A DNA stretch of 64,000 nt, from contig NZ_PKOJ01000009.1 in the NCBI RefSeq assembly GCF_002860325.1, positions 1 to 64,000 on the forward strand, written 5' to 3'. This stretch comes from Neptunicoccus cionae (GTDB lineage Bacteria; Pseudomonadota; Alphaproteobacteria; Rhodobacterales; Rhodobacteraceae). Below are positions 16,346 through 25,386 of this stretch, in pieces (within the stretch, counting starts at the first letter, position 1; every line of letters starts with the position of its first letter). The position numbers and the translations under genes are program-made. Below the pieces are notes generated by a model, which saw only the letters and a program-made list of their open reading frames with translations, made no database searches and was not told where the DNA came from.

Positions 16346-17815
16346 ATGACCATTTCAAAACTCCTGGTCGCCAATCGGGGTGAAATCGCGGCGCGCGTTT
16401 TGCGTACTGCCAAGGCCCGCGGCCTTGCGACGGCTGTGTTGCGCCACGTCGCTGAACAAGAGGGGCCGGCCCATCTGATCGCAGACGAGATTGTGATGAT
16501 CGACGGCCCGACGCCTGTGGCCGCCTATCTCGATATTCCGCAGATCGTCGATGCCGCAAAAAAGATCGGCGCTGATGCGGTGCATCCCGGCTATGGCTTT
16601 TTGTCCGAGAATGCGGCCTTCGTCGCGGCGCTGGAAGAGGCCGGTGTGACATTTGTCGGCCCGACGTCCGAGACCATCGACCTGATGGGCGACAAGATCC
16701 GTGCGCGCGCCTTTGTTGAAGAGCGCGGCTTTCCGGTGGCGCCTTCGGCCATCGAGGATGACGATCCGGCGACGTTTGTCGAACGCGCCCGCGCCGTTGG
16801 CTATCCGCTACTCATCAAACCCTCGGCCGGAGGCGGCGGCAAGGGCATGCGCGTCGTGCGCGAGGATAGCACGTTGGAGACCGAAATCGAAACCGCGCGC
16901 CGCGAAGGCCAGCGGTATTTCGGCGACGGTCGTCTGTTCGTCGAATGCTATATCGAACGTCCGCGCCATATCGAGGTGCAGGTGATGGGTGACGGGCAGG
17001 GCAACGTGGTCCATTTCTGGGAACGCGAATGCTCGATCCAGCGCCGGTTCCAGAAGATTATCGAGGAAACGCCGTCACCGGCGCTGACCCCAGAACAGCG
17101 GGACGAGATATGTGAAACCGCTGCGGGGATTGCCCGCGCCGTCAAATACCGCGGGGCAGGGACCGTCGAATTCATTTATGCGCAGGACGGGGCCTTTTAC
17201 TTCCTCGAAATGAACACCCGCCTTCAGGTCGAACATCCGGTGACCGAACTGGTGACTGGCTTCGATCTGGTCGCCGAGCAACTGCGCATCGCTGCAGGCG
17301 AGGGGCTGAGCGCGACGCAGGCGAATATTCCCCAGACTGGCCATTCAATCGAACTACGCGTCTGTGCCGAGGACGCGACGGCCGATTTCCGCCCCTCGAT
17401 CGGGGATCTCCTGCTGCTGGATGAACCCTCCGGCCCCGGCGTGCGCGTGGACAGCGGCATTCTGGACGGCGGCAAGGTGACCACCGATTTCGACCCGATG
17501 CTGTCTAAGCTGATCGTGCATGGCCGCGACCGCGTGGAGGCCATCGCCCGTGCGCGGCAAGCGGTGCAAAACTATGTGGTTCTCGGGGTGACGACCAACA
17601 CCGGATACCTAGATGCAATCCTTGCACATCCAGATTTTGCCTCGGGCGATGTTTCAACCGGCTTCCTAGCTGAACAATCCGAAACGCTGACTGCACCGGG
17701 GGAAGATATCTCTGACCTGCTGATGGCGGCGGCGGCCCTGTCAGACGAACGGCTGGTGAGCGACGTAATGCAAATACCGGAAATGCACCGCAAGATGGGC
17801 GGGTGGAGAAACTGA
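16346..17815 (+). CDS. Biotin carboxylase subunit of a geranyl-CoA-carboxylase-like enzyme
   Basis: A 489-residue biotin carboxylase that makes carboxybiotin from ATP and bicarbonate. Features: LLVANRGEIAARVLRTA at the start, HPGYGFLSENA, the ATP-grasp loop KPSAGGGGKGMRVV, RECSIQRRFQKIIEE and FLEMNTRLQVEHPVTE. In Pseudomonas AtuF and in LiuD this domain is fused to the biotin carrier in one chain of about 660 residues; here the chain stops at 489 and the carrier is a separate gene beginning at the same base (TGATG). The sum of both products, about 656 residues, equals the usual fused length. No internal frameshift signature is needed to explain it. Confidence 0.88.
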   Translation: MTISKLLVANRGEIAARVLRTAKARGLATAVLRHVAEQEGPAHLIADEIVMIDGPTPVAAYLDIPQIVDAAKKIGADAVHPGYGFLSENAAFVAALEEAGVTFVGPTSETIDLMGDKIRARAFVEERGFPVAPSAIEDDDPATFVERARAVGYPLLIKPSAGGGGKGMRVVREDSTLETEIETARREGQRYFGDGRLFVECYIERPRHIEVQVMGDGQGNVVHFWERECSIQRRFQKIIEETPSPALTPEQRDEICETAAGIARAVKYRGAGTVEFIYAQDGAFYFLEMNTRLQVEHPVTELVTGFDLVAEQLRIAAGEGLSATQANIPQTGHSIELRVCAEDATADFRPSIGDLLLLDEPSGPGVRVDSGILDGGKVTTDFDPMLSKLIVHGRDRVEAIARARQAVQNYVVLGVTTNTGYLDAILAHPDFASGDVSTGFLAEQSETLTAPGEDISDLLMAAAALSDERLVSDVMQIPEMHRKMGGWRN

Positions 17816-18318
17816 TGCAACGGATTTTTCAGATCGACGGAGAAGAGACTGAATGTTGGTTGGGCCATGATGGCAGCCGGTTCGTACTTAATACCCCCAA
17901 TGGTACTGTTGCCTGCCAATTGGACCCGACGGGCCTGCCGGGCGGTTATACGTTGCGGGCTAAGGGTGTTGTCCGCGAATTGCGACTGGCCGTGGGGCCG
18001 GAAGCAACTTTTGTGCACATGAACGGCCGCACCTACGAAGTCGGGCGGGCTGATCCCGCCGAGCGCCTGGCTGGAAGCGATGGTGGCACAGGCGATGATC
18101 GGTTGGTCGCGCCTATGCCCGGAGTCGTGGTGTCGGCCGCGGTCAAACCCGGCGATACAGTTAAAGAAGGCCAGCCGCTTTTGGTTATCGAAAGCATGAA
18201 GCTGGAAACCACACTGACGGCGCCACGCGACGGGGTCGTTGCCGAAATGCCATTCGCCGAAGGCGACAGTTTTGGGCTGAAAGATATCCTGGCCCAATTG
18301 GCCCCGGAGGAGGAGTGA
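17815..18318 (+). CDS. Biotin carboxyl carrier subunit (separate gene)
   Basis: A 167-residue protein that carries biotin between the carboxylase and carboxyltransferase. The C-terminal biotinyl domain has VAPMPGVVVSAAVKPGD and the biotinylation site VIESMKLETTL, where Lys receives biotin; ESMKL replaces the common AMKM. The first 90 residues correspond to the BT/linker part of fused alpha subunits. The ATG at 17815 overlaps the stop of the biotin carboxylase gene by one base (TGATG) and has GGAG upstream; a GTG at 17803 is less likely. It ends overlapping a GTG of the next gene, so translation is coupled throughout. Confidence 0.87.
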   Translation: MQRIFQIDGEETECWLGHDGSRFVLNTPNGTVACQLDPTGLPGGYTLRAKGVVRELRLAVGPEATFVHMNGRTYEVGRADPAERLAGSDGGTGDDRLVAPMPGVVVSAAVKPGDTVKEGQPLLVIESMKLETTLTAPRDGVVAEMPFAEGDSFGLKDILAQLAPEEE

Positions 18319-18320
18319 GA

Positions 18321-19928
18321 ATGCGCAGGATTGAAAGTCTGATCGATACCAACGCCGCCGACTACAAGGCAAATTATGCCGCCATGTCCTCGCGGCTGAA
18401 GGAATTTCACGCCCGCCAGCACGCGGCGCGTTTCGAACGCCCGCAACGCGACATTGACCGCCTTGAGCGGCAAAACAAGCTGGGCGTGCGCGAACGGCTA
18501 AAACTGCTGCTGGACCCCGGCACACCGTTTCTGGAATTCTCCACCCTCGCAGCCTGTCGCGAATATGACGGTACAGTGCCGGGTGCCGCCGTGGTTACGG
18601 GCATTGGCATCGTGCAGGGCCGCGAGGTCGCCATTCATGCCAATGACGCCAGCGTCAAGGGCGGTGCCTGGTATCCGCATACCGTGAAAAAGATCGTGCG
18701 CCTTCTGGATGTGGCCTTGGAAAACCGTTTGCCGGTCGTACATATCTGCGACAGTGCCGGCGGTTTCCTGCCGCTGCAACACGGCGTTTTTCCCGACCGC
18801 TATCTGGGCGGGCGGGTGTTCCGCAACCAGGTCAAGCTGAGCCAAGCCAATATCCCGCAGATTGCTGTGGTCGGCGGGCATTGCACCGCAGGCGGTGCCT
18901 ATGTGCCCACGCTGAGCGATTACAACATCATCATCGAAGGCACCGGGGCGATTTTCCTTGGCGGTCCGCCACTGGTCAAGGCGGCCACCGGCGAAGAGGT
19001 CGGCGTTCAGGAACTTGGCGGGGCGGTCATGCACACCTCGGTTTCGGGCACCGGCGATTACCGCGCCGCGACCGAACAGCACGCCTTTTCACTGGCGCGC
19101 GAGATTGTCAGCCAATGGAAACGCACACCGAAAACGATCATCGAAACTGCGTCCTATGAAGAACCTTACTACGACCCGAAGGAGCTTTACGGGATCATTC
19201 CCAAGGACCGGAAAACCCAATTCGACATGCGCGAGGTTCTGGCCCGGATCGTAGACGGGTCGCGCTTCCACGAATACCAGCCCGACTACGGCACCACGAT
19301 GATTTGCGGTTACGCTCACATCTGGGGCTACAAGGTCGGCATCCTCGCCAACAACGGGGTGCTGTTCAACGACAGCTCGCTCAAGGCCGCGCATTTCATT
19401 CAGCTGTGCAACCAGAACCGTACGCCTCTGGTCTTTTTCCAGAACATCACCGGCTATATGGTGGGCCGCGAATACGAAGAACGCGGCATCGCCAAGGACG
19501 GCGCCAAGATGCTGATGGCGCAGGGCGGCTCGGTCGTGCCGAAGTTTACCGTGATCGCCAATGCCTCTTACGGGGCAGGCAATTACGGCATGTGCGGACG
19601 GGCCTGGGATGCACGCACGCTGTTCATGTGGCCGCAGGCCGAAATCGGCGTGATGGGTGCGGATCAGGCTGCCAATACCATGGCCGACGTCAAGATCCGG
19701 CAGCTTCAGCGCGAAGGCAAAGAACTGAGCGAGGAAGAAATCGCCGCGATCCGTGATCCCGTGCTGGAGAAATTCCGCCGAGATGTCGAAGCCTATACCT
19801 CGACCTCGGAATTGTGGGACGATGGCATCCTTGACCCGGCGGACACACGCAATGCGCTTGGCATGTCGATTTCCGCCTCGCTGAACGCGCCGATCGACGA
19901 TCCGCACTACGGGATCTTCCGGCTGTAA
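18321..19928 (+). CDS. atuC: Acyl-CoA carboxyltransferase beta subunit, geranyl-CoA carboxylase type (AtuC-like)
   Basis: A 535-residue carboxyltransferase that moves the carboxyl group from carboxybiotin to an enoyl-CoA. The N-terminal half shows VRERLKLLLDPGTPFLEFS and the oxyanion/CoA segments GGHCTAGGAYVPTLSD and IFLGGPPLVKAATGEEV; the C-terminal half has GILANNGVLFNDSSLKAAHFI, QNITGYMVG and NASYGAGNYGMCGRAWD. Length equals methylcrotonyl/geranyl-CoA carboxylase beta subunits. Linkage to atuA favours geranyl-CoA-like substrates; a methylcrotonyl-CoA enzyme cannot be excluded. The ATG at 18321 follows GGAGGAGGAGTGAGA. It closes the operon 13727-19928. Confidence 0.85.
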   Translation: MRRIESLIDTNAADYKANYAAMSSRLKEFHARQHAARFERPQRDIDRLERQNKLGVRERLKLLLDPGTPFLEFSTLAACREYDGTVPGAAVVTGIGIVQGREVAIHANDASVKGGAWYPHTVKKIVRLLDVALENRLPVVHICDSAGGFLPLQHGVFPDRYLGGRVFRNQVKLSQANIPQIAVVGGHCTAGGAYVPTLSDYNIIIEGTGAIFLGGPPLVKAATGEEVGVQELGGAVMHTSVSGTGDYRAATEQHAFSLAREIVSQWKRTPKTIIETASYEEPYYDPKELYGIIPKDRKTQFDMREVLARIVDGSRFHEYQPDYGTTMICGYAHIWGYKVGILANNGVLFNDSSLKAAHFIQLCNQNRTPLVFFQNITGYMVGREYEERGIAKDGAKMLMAQGGSVVPKFTVIANASYGAGNYGMCGRAWDARTLFMWPQAEIGVMGADQAANTMADVKIRQLQREGKELSEEEIAAIRDPVLEKFRRDVEAYTSTSELWDDGILDPADTRNALGMSISASLNAPIDDPHYGIFRL

Positions 19929-19936
19929 CTGTACGA

Positions 19937-19970
19937 GGGACGGCACACCGAGCTACGGAGTGCCGTACCC
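19937..19970 (+). terminator. Stem-loop after the atu-like operon
   Basis: GGGACGGCAC pairs with GTGCCGTACCC around a 13-base loop, with one bulged base, 8 bases after the carboxyltransferase stop. It lies between convergent genes. No strong T-run follows, so efficiency as an intrinsic terminator is uncertain. Confidence 0.5.
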
Positions 19971-20033
19971 TATCAAGGCGTTACGATCTGGCGCTTTCGG
20001 AATCCGAAGAAATCCGTCCCGAGACCGGACAGG

Positions 20034-20645
20034 TCAGGACGACGTCCGCCGCGCCTCCTGAATGGAAACGACGTCAGAGGCAGCCATCTCGGGCCGGTCC
20101 GCCTCGACCACCTTCAGCGGCTCGATGGGCATCAATCCGACCAGACAGTCACGCGCGAGTTGCTGGTATTCCGCCGTGCCGCGGGTCTTCCAAGCGACCT
20201 CTTTCTCGCTGACCTCGCGGATCACCTTTGCCGGAGATCCGACCACCATCGAACGGGGCGGAATGACGGTTTCGCCTCGCACAAAAGCCCGCGCGCCAAC
20301 GATTGATTCCGCCCCAAGTTCAACGCCATCCATGATGACGGCGTTCATACCGACCAGAGCATTCCGGCTCACAGTGCAACCGTGCAGGATCGCGCCATGG
20401 CCAATATGACCGTCGGTTTCGACCACCGCATCGCGGCCGGGAAAGGAATGGATGGTGCAGTTGTCCTGGACGTTGGCGCCGTCGCCGATCACGATCCTGC
20501 CGAAATCGCCCCGCAGGCTTGCTCCGGGTCCGATGTAGCATCCATGACCCAAGATGACATTTCCGATCAAAATGGCCTGAGGATGGACATACGTGTCCTC
20601 GGGAACAACGGGTATAAACCCCTTGAATTCATAACAATACGCCAT
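20034..20645 (-). CDS. Left-handed beta-helix (hexapeptide) protein, PaaY/gamma-carbonic-anhydrase family
   Basis: A 203-residue trimeric beta-helix protein with repeated hexapeptides ([26 protein letters not shown], then [19 protein letters not shown] and [21 protein letters not shown] stretches) containing the His positions used for metal binding in gamma-carbonic anhydrases. The C-terminal tail of 40 residues after [11 protein letters not shown] resembles PaaY and CaiE, which sit in CoA-thioester pathways; PaaY is a thioesterase that removes dead-end CoA adducts. A similar clean-up role here is an inference from context. Convergent with the atu-like operon; its upstream region carries an operator copy. 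Confidence 0.82.
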   Translation of the reverse strand: MAYCYEFKGFIPVVPEDTYVHPQAILIGNVILGHGCYIGPGASLRGDFGRIVIGDGANVQDNCTIHSFPGRDAVVETDGHIGHGAILHGCTVSRNALVGMNAVIMDGVELGAESIVGARAFVRGETVIPPRSMVVGSPAKVIREVSEKEVAWKTRGTAEYQQLARDCLVGLMPIEPLKVVEADRPEMAASDVVSIQEARRTSS

Positions 20646-20736
20646 TCTCTCTGCCTTTCGTAGTCTGGGTGTCGCTGATTTCAGGAAACAAGCAACAAAT
20701 GTTCATCGCCCGTCTTGCCGGAATCCAAAGGCCTAA

Positions 20737-20788
20737 AATGTACTGATTTCCAGAACCCGCAGTCAAGAAAAACAAACATATGTTAGAA
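20737..20788 (-). promoter_or_regulatory. Promoter of the PaaY-like gene with operator copy 3
   Basis: On the minus strand TTGACT (complement of 20761-20766), an 18-bp gap and TACATT (complement of 20737-20742) form a candidate promoter. Just upstream, AACAAACA-TA-TGTTAGAA at 20771-20788 keeps the right arm exactly and 5 of 8 positions of the left arm of the 7196 operator. Confidence 0.5.
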
Positions 20789-20824
20789 AACAACGCAAGC
20801 ACCCGACGTCACGGCGTGAAGATG

Positions 20825-20870
20825 TTGACAGTTCCCAGGGTTAGGATCTAAATTCTAACAAATGGTAGAA
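20825..20870 (+). promoter_or_regulatory. Promoter of the thiolase operon with operator copy 4
   Basis: A consensus -35 TTGACA (20825-20830) is followed after 18 bp by TAAATT (20849-20854). Overlapping and extending past it, TTCTAACA-AA-TGGTAGAA (20853-20870) matches the shared palindrome with a single mismatch, a position suited to repression. Confidence 0.65.
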
Positions 20871-20925
20871 ATTGGTTTGGCAGCGCGTTCAGAATCGCCG
20901 GACGAAGCATGGGAGAGAGAAAGAA

Positions 20926-22110
20926 ATGACAGGCAAAGCCTATGTCACCGGCGTCGGGATGGTCCCGTTCCAGAAGCCGGGAAAATCCGAGAGCTACGAT
21001 GTCATGGCAACCGCGGCGACCCGCTCTGCTCTGGCCGACGCAGGTCTGGACTACGAAAAAATTCAACAGGCGTATGTGGGCTATGTTTATGGCGACAGCA
21101 CCTGCGGTCAGCGCGCCTTGTACAATGTTGGAATGACCGGCATCCCGGTTGTGAATGTGAACAACAACTGCTCGACCGGGTCGTCTGCCCTGTTCCTGGC
21201 CCGCCAGGCCGTGGAAAGCGGGGCGGTGGAATGTGCTCTGGCGCTTGGGTTCGAACAAATGCAACCCGGCGCAATCGGCGCGATGTTTCACGATCGGGTC
21301 AGCCCGTTTGCGGCTTTCGACGCGGAAACCGACGATCTGGTTGGCAGTTCGGAGATCCCGCTGGCACTGCGGTACTTCGGCGGTGCGGGCAAGGCGCATA
21401 TGGACGAGTTCGGCACGCCTCTTGAGACCTTCGCCAAGATCCGCGCCAAGGCCAGCCGACATGCGGCGAAGAATCCGGTTGCCCTATTCCGCCAGGAAGT
21501 GACGGCGGAAGACGTCATGGCTGCGCAGGTGGTCTGGCCCGGCGTCATGACCAAGCTTATGGCCTGTCCGCCAACCTGTGGCGCAGCCGCCGCGATCATC
21601 TGTTCCAAGGAATTCGCCGACAAGCACGGACTGGACAGTTCGGTTCGGATCGCGGCGCAGGCCATGACAACGGACGGTCCGGAAACCTTCGAAGCCCATG
21701 ATATGCGCGAGGTGGTCGGCTTTTCGATGGCCAAGCGCGCCGCCGATCAGGTCTACGAGGCTGCGGGCATCGGGCCCGAAGACGTGGATGTGGTCGAACT
21801 GCACGACTGTTTCGCCCACAACGAACTCATCACCTACGAGGCGCTTGGCCTTTGCGGCCGAGGCGAGGCTGCGAAGTTTGTTGATGATGGCGACAACACC
21901 TATGGCGGAAAATACGTGACCAACCCGTCGGGCGGTTTGTTGTCCAAAGGTCATCCTCTTGGGGCGACCGGCCTTGCGCAATGTACCGAGCTTGTCCAGC
22001 AGTTGCGCGGGCAGGCTGATGCGCGCCAGGTAGATGGCGCGCGCTTGGCACTTCAGCACAATTTGGGCCTCGGTGGGGCCTGTGTCACCACACTTTATGA
22101 AAAAGCCTGA
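20926..22110 (+). CDS. SCP-x-type thiolase (lipid-transfer thiolase)
   Basis: A 394-residue thiolase of the sterol-carrier-protein-x class, cleaving a 3-ketoacyl-CoA with CoA. The nucleophilic cysteine lies in VNNNCSTGSSAL, the His motif is VELHDCFAHNELITYE, and the second active-site region GGLLSKGHPLGATGLAQ and LQHNLGLGGACVTTLY close the protein. SCP-x thiolases accept branched and bulky chains, in keeping with a methyl-branched substrate. The ATG at 20926 follows GGGAGAGAGAAAGAA. It is the first gene of a two-gene unit with the SDR at 22135. Confidence 0.88.
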   Translation: MTGKAYVTGVGMVPFQKPGKSESYDVMATAATRSALADAGLDYEKIQQAYVGYVYGDSTCGQRALYNVGMTGIPVVNVNNNCSTGSSALFLARQAVESGAVECALALGFEQMQPGAIGAMFHDRVSPFAAFDAETDDLVGSSEIPLALRYFGGAGKAHMDEFGTPLETFAKIRAKASRHAAKNPVALFRQEVTAEDVMAAQVVWPGVMTKLMACPPTCGAAAAIICSKEFADKHGLDSSVRIAAQAMTTDGPETFEAHDMREVVGFSMAKRAADQVYEAAGIGPEDVDVVELHDCFAHNELITYEALGLCGRGEAAKFVDDGDNTYGGKYVTNPSGGLLSKGHPLGATGLAQCTELVQQLRGQADARQVDGARLALQHNLGLGGACVTTLYEKA

Positions 22111-22134
22111 TAGCGCCTTTCGGAAGGAACTAAT

Positions 22135-22965
22135 ATGACTGGAAAACTCGACGGGCGTGTTGCCCTGATCTCGGGCTCGGGCCGAGGCATTGGCCGCGAG
22201 ATCGCGCTCAAGCTGGCCTCGGAAGGGGCGCGCGTGGTGGTCAACGATTTGGATGCCGACCCGGCCAATGACACCGCTGAAGCTATCCGCGCCGCTGGCG
22301 GCGAAGCGGTGGTCTGCGCCGGCAGCGTGACCGAAGACGGTTTTGCCGAACGGTTCATCAAGACGGGCGTGGACAGCTTCGGCGGACTCGACATCATCGT
22401 GAACAACGCCGGCTACACCTGGGACAGCGTCGTTCAGAAGATGACCGACGAGCAGTGGCAGGCGATCATCGACGTTCACATGACCGCGCCCTTCAAGATC
22501 CTGCGCGCCGCCCAGCCGGTAATCAGCGCCAAGGCCAAGGAAGAGGCCGCCGCCGGGCAAGAGGTGTTCCGCAAGGTGGTGAACATCTCGTCCATCGCGG
22601 GGACCGGCGGCAATGCCGGCCAGATCAACTATTCCGCCGCCAAGGCCGGAATCCTGGGGGTCACCCGGACAATGGCCAAGGAATGGGGGCGCTACAAAGT
22701 CAATGTCAATGCCGTAGCCTTCGGACCGATCCGCACCCGCTTGACCGAGGGTAGCGCGGACGGGGACAGCACGATCAAGGTCGAGGAAAAAGAGATCAAG
22801 GTCGGCGTGAACCCTGATCTCTTGTCCCAGATGGAACGCATGATTCCACTTGGCCGGGTCGGCACTCCGGAAGAGGCCGCGGGCGCGGTCTATTTGTTCT
22901 GTGCGCCAGAATCGAACTTCATCTCGGGTCAGCACATTATTTGCGGCGGCGGATTCGTGATCTAG
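22135..22965 (+). CDS. SDR 3-hydroxyacyl-CoA dehydrogenase-like enzyme
   Basis: A 276-residue short-chain dehydrogenase with SGSGRGIGREIA, IVNNAGYTWDS, a catalytic Ser in NISSIAGTGG and the complete YSAAK pair, ending SGQHIICGGGFVI. An insert after residue 125 (SAKAKEEAAAGQEVF) and another near 205-220 resemble SDRs linked to SCP-x thiolases and to the dehydrogenase unit of peroxisomal multifunctional enzyme 2. It would oxidise the 3-hydroxyacyl-CoA just before thiolysis. It lies 24 bp after the thiolase gene. Confidence 0.85.
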   Translation: MTGKLDGRVALISGSGRGIGREIALKLASEGARVVVNDLDADPANDTAEAIRAAGGEAVVCAGSVTEDGFAERFIKTGVDSFGGLDIIVNNAGYTWDSVVQKMTDEQWQAIIDVHMTAPFKILRAAQPVISAKAKEEAAAGQEVFRKVVNISSIAGTGGNAGQINYSAAKAGILGVTRTMAKEWGRYKVNVNAVAFGPIRTRLTEGSADGDSTIKVEEKEIKVGVNPDLLSQMERMIPLGRVGTPEEAAGAVYLFCAPESNFISGQHIICGGGFVI

Positions 22966-23082
22966 CACCAGCCACTACGCCGAGCGTTTGGGCCTTGGCT
23001 GAAAACTTTCCGTTCGGGCGACCATTTGACGGTTGCTCGGACGGCACTTTCCATAAGTACCAATCCAACACGTTCAGGAGTA

Positions 23083-23120
23083 TTGACTTATTGCAGCAAA
23101 GTACCTAACATATGTTAGTT
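23083..23120 (+). promoter_or_regulatory. Promoter of the second carboxylase operon with operator copy 5
   Basis: TTGACT (23083-23088), a 17-bp spacer and TAACAT (23106-23111) form a good promoter. The palindrome ACCTAACA-TA-TGTTAGTT (23103-23120) covers the -10 box, so a bound TetR protein would block polymerase. The TetR gene starts 25 bp further on, pointing to autoregulation. Confidence 0.7.
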
Positions 23121-23145
23121 AGGCAGTTTGCTGGAAAGAGGACCC

Positions 23146-23775
23146 ATGACGGACACCACAGCAATCAAGGTCGGCGAGACTTCTCGCAGAGCGGTCGGGC
23201 GGGATGGCGTCCTGGATATTGCGGCACGACTCTTCCGCGAACAGGGCTATGGGTCCGTTTCGCTCAGAAAAATCGCCGAGGCCGCCGGGATCAAGGCGGG
23301 CAGCATATATTATCATTTCGGCTCCAAGGACGAGATCGTTGCGGCCGTTCTCGATGCTGGTATCCAAGTCGTTCACGAGAGCATGAGAGAAGCCGTCACC
23401 GCCTTGCCGTCGGATACCGATGGCGAAACGATCCTACGCACCGCGATCAGAGCGCATCTGCGCGCGCTTCTCGACGTCAGCGATTATACCTCGGCCAATG
23501 TGCGTATTTTCGGGCAAGTGCCACAGCCCGTCCGGGATGCCAATCTGCCGACGAGGCGCGCCTATGAGGCCGAATGGGACCGCCTTTTGTCCCGGCTTCA
23601 GAATGACGGCGCGCTGAAACACGACGTCGATATCCGCCAGCTGCGCCTGATGTTGATCGGTACACTGAACGCCACGCTTGATTGGTTCGACCCGAACCGC
23701 GGCAGCGCCGATGCGCTGTCACGCACCTATGCCGATGTATTCCTCAACGGGATACTCGAAAGACAGGATACCTGA
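23146..23775 (+). CDS. TetR-family regulator of the carboxylase operon
   Basis: A 209-residue TetR repressor. The N-terminal DNA-binding domain reads LDIAARLFREQGYGSVSLRK and AGIKAGSIYYHFGSKDEIV; the ligand domain has HLRALLDVSDYTSANVRIFG and a LNATLDWFDPNRG segment. Both regions match each half of the tandem regulator at 7267, so these proteins belong to one subfamily and probably recognise the same palindrome. The ATG at 23146 has AAGAGGA upstream; an earlier ATG at 23128 is less likely. First gene of the operon 23146-29344 and possibly 29960. Confidence 0.87.
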   Translation: MTDTTAIKVGETSRRAVGRDGVLDIAARLFREQGYGSVSLRKIAEAAGIKAGSIYYHFGSKDEIVAAVLDAGIQVVHESMREAVTALPSDTDGETILRTAIRAHLRALLDVSDYTSANVRIFGQVPQPVRDANLPTRRAYEAEWDRLLSRLQNDGALKHDVDIRQLRLMLIGTLNATLDWFDPNRGSADALSRTYADVFLNGILERQDT

Positions 23776-23778
23776 TAT

Positions 23779-25377
23779 ATGGCACGTCTTGAAACAGCGG
23801 TACAGACCGCGTCGAAGACCTACACTCGCAACCACGCGGCGCAAAGCGAGCGCGTCGAGACCCTGCGCGCGCGCATTGCCGAGGCCACGGCAGGCGGGCG
23901 CCCCGACATGGTCGCGCGGCATCGCAAACGCGGGAAACTCCTAGTACGGGAACGGATCGACCTGCTGGTGGATCCGGGCACCGCGTTTCTTGAGCTGTCG
24001 TCGCTGGCTGCCTACGGGCAATACGGGGGCGAGGTGCCTGGATCCGGGATCGTCACTGGGATCGGGATCGTCCACGGATTGCCCTGCATAGTGATCGCCA
24101 ACGATGCGACGGTAAAGGGGGGGTCTTTTTACCACGAGACAGTGCAGAAACACATCCGCGCCCAGGAAATCGCGGCGGAAAACCGGATGCCCTGTCTCTA
24201 TCTGGTGGATTGTGGCGGGGCCTATCTGCCCGAACAAGACCGGGTCTTTCCTGATGCGCGCCACTTCGGCAACTCCTTCTATCGTCAGACCAACATGTCG
24301 GCCAGCGGCTTGCCGCAGATCTCGGCCGTGTTTGGCGGCTGCACCGCGGGCGGAGCCTATATCCCGGCGCTGTCGGACGAGGTCATCATGGTGCGGGGCA
24401 ACGCGCGCATCCATCTGGGCGGGCCTTCGATCGTCAAGGTGGCGATCAACGAAGAGGTCGATGGTGAAACTCTAGGTGGGGCCGAGATGCATTCGCGCGT
24501 CTCCGGCGTGTCCGACCACCTGGCCGAGGACGAGCACCACGCGCTCGCACTGATGCGCGACATTGTGGCCGAGCTTGGTCAGTCGCGCCCGATTCAGCCA
24601 GACGAGGCACCCCAGCCGCCTGCGCATGATCCGTCCGAGCTGCTTGGCGTCATCAGCGCCGACCGCAAGGAGCCCTACGACATGCGCGAGGTTCTGCTGC
24701 GAATGATCGACGCCGGCGAATTCCGCGAGTTCAAGCCCGGATGGGGTGAAACATTGGTTTGCGGCACGGCACGGATCCACGGCTATCGCGTGGGTATTCT
24801 GGCCAACAACGGGGCGCTTTTGTCCGAAAGCTCGCTCAAGGGCGCGCAATTCGTATCCATGTGCGATCAGCGGAACATCCCGCTTGTTTTCCTGCACAAC
24901 ATTTCCGGTTTCATGGTCGGCACCGACGCCGAACGCGGCGGAATCGCCAAGGACAGCGCCAAGCTGGTCTATGCCATGTCGGTGGCCAAGGTGCCGCGCC
25001 TTTCGGTGCTCTTGGGCGGCTCTTACGGGGCGGGCAACTACGGCATGTGCGGGCGCGGGTTCGCGCCGAATTTCCTCTTTGCCTGGCCGACTGCAGAGCT
25101 GGCCACCATGTCCGCCGACATCGCCACCAACGTGATGCTCGAATTGCGCCGTCAAAAAGCGGGCGACCCGGACAAAATGGCGGCCGATCTGGCCCGGATC
25201 GAGGCGCAGGTGCGTGCCCAGTACGGCGAACAATCGGATCCTTATTATGCCACTTCGCGGCTCTGGGATGACGGGCTGATCGAGCCTGGGCAGACCCGTG
25301 ATATTCTGGGCCTGTGCCTGGCCATTGTCTCTTCGGTGCCCGAGGCAGGGCGCCACACGCCAGTATTCAGAATGTGA
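23779..25377 (+). CDS. Acyl-CoA carboxyltransferase beta subunit, methylcrotonyl-CoA carboxylase type (LiuB-like)
   Basis: A 532-residue carboxyltransferase. Motifs are VRERIDLLVDPGTAFLELS, FGGCTAGGAYIPALSDE, GNARIHLGGPSIVKVAINEEV, GILANNGALLSESSLKGAQFV, HNISGFMVGTDAE and GGSYGAGNYGMCGRGF. It is a paralogue of the beta subunit at 18321 but clearly diverged. Order with the following hydratase, alpha subunit and dehydrogenase is that of liuRABCD-type leucine/isovalerate clusters. It would carboxylate 3-methylcrotonyl-CoA or a longer analogue. It starts 3 bp after the TetR stop. Confidence 0.86.
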   Translation: MARLETAVQTASKTYTRNHAAQSERVETLRARIAEATAGGRPDMVARHRKRGKLLVRERIDLLVDPGTAFLELSSLAAYGQYGGEVPGSGIVTGIGIVHGLPCIVIANDATVKGGSFYHETVQKHIRAQEIAAENRMPCLYLVDCGGAYLPEQDRVFPDARHFGNSFYRQTNMSASGLPQISAVFGGCTAGGAYIPALSDEVIMVRGNARIHLGGPSIVKVAINEEVDGETLGGAEMHSRVSGVSDHLAEDEHHALALMRDIVAELGQSRPIQPDEAPQPPAHDPSELLGVISADRKEPYDMREVLLRMIDAGEFREFKPGWGETLVCGTARIHGYRVGILANNGALLSESSLKGAQFVSMCDQRNIPLVFLHNISGFMVGTDAERGGIAKDSAKLVYAMSVAKVPRLSVLLGGSYGAGNYGMCGRGFAPNFLFAWPTAELATMSADIATNVMLELRRQKAGDPDKMAADLARIEAQVRAQYGEQSDPYYATSRLWDDGLIEPGQTRDILGLCLAIVSSVPEAGRHTPVFRM

Positions 25378-25386
25378 GGCTTCAAG

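Noticed and set aside
21484-22968. 494-codon minus-strand frame opposite thiolase and SDR genes
   Set aside because: Both plus-strand genes have clear catalytic motifs; the opposite frame is an antisense artefact of codon bias.
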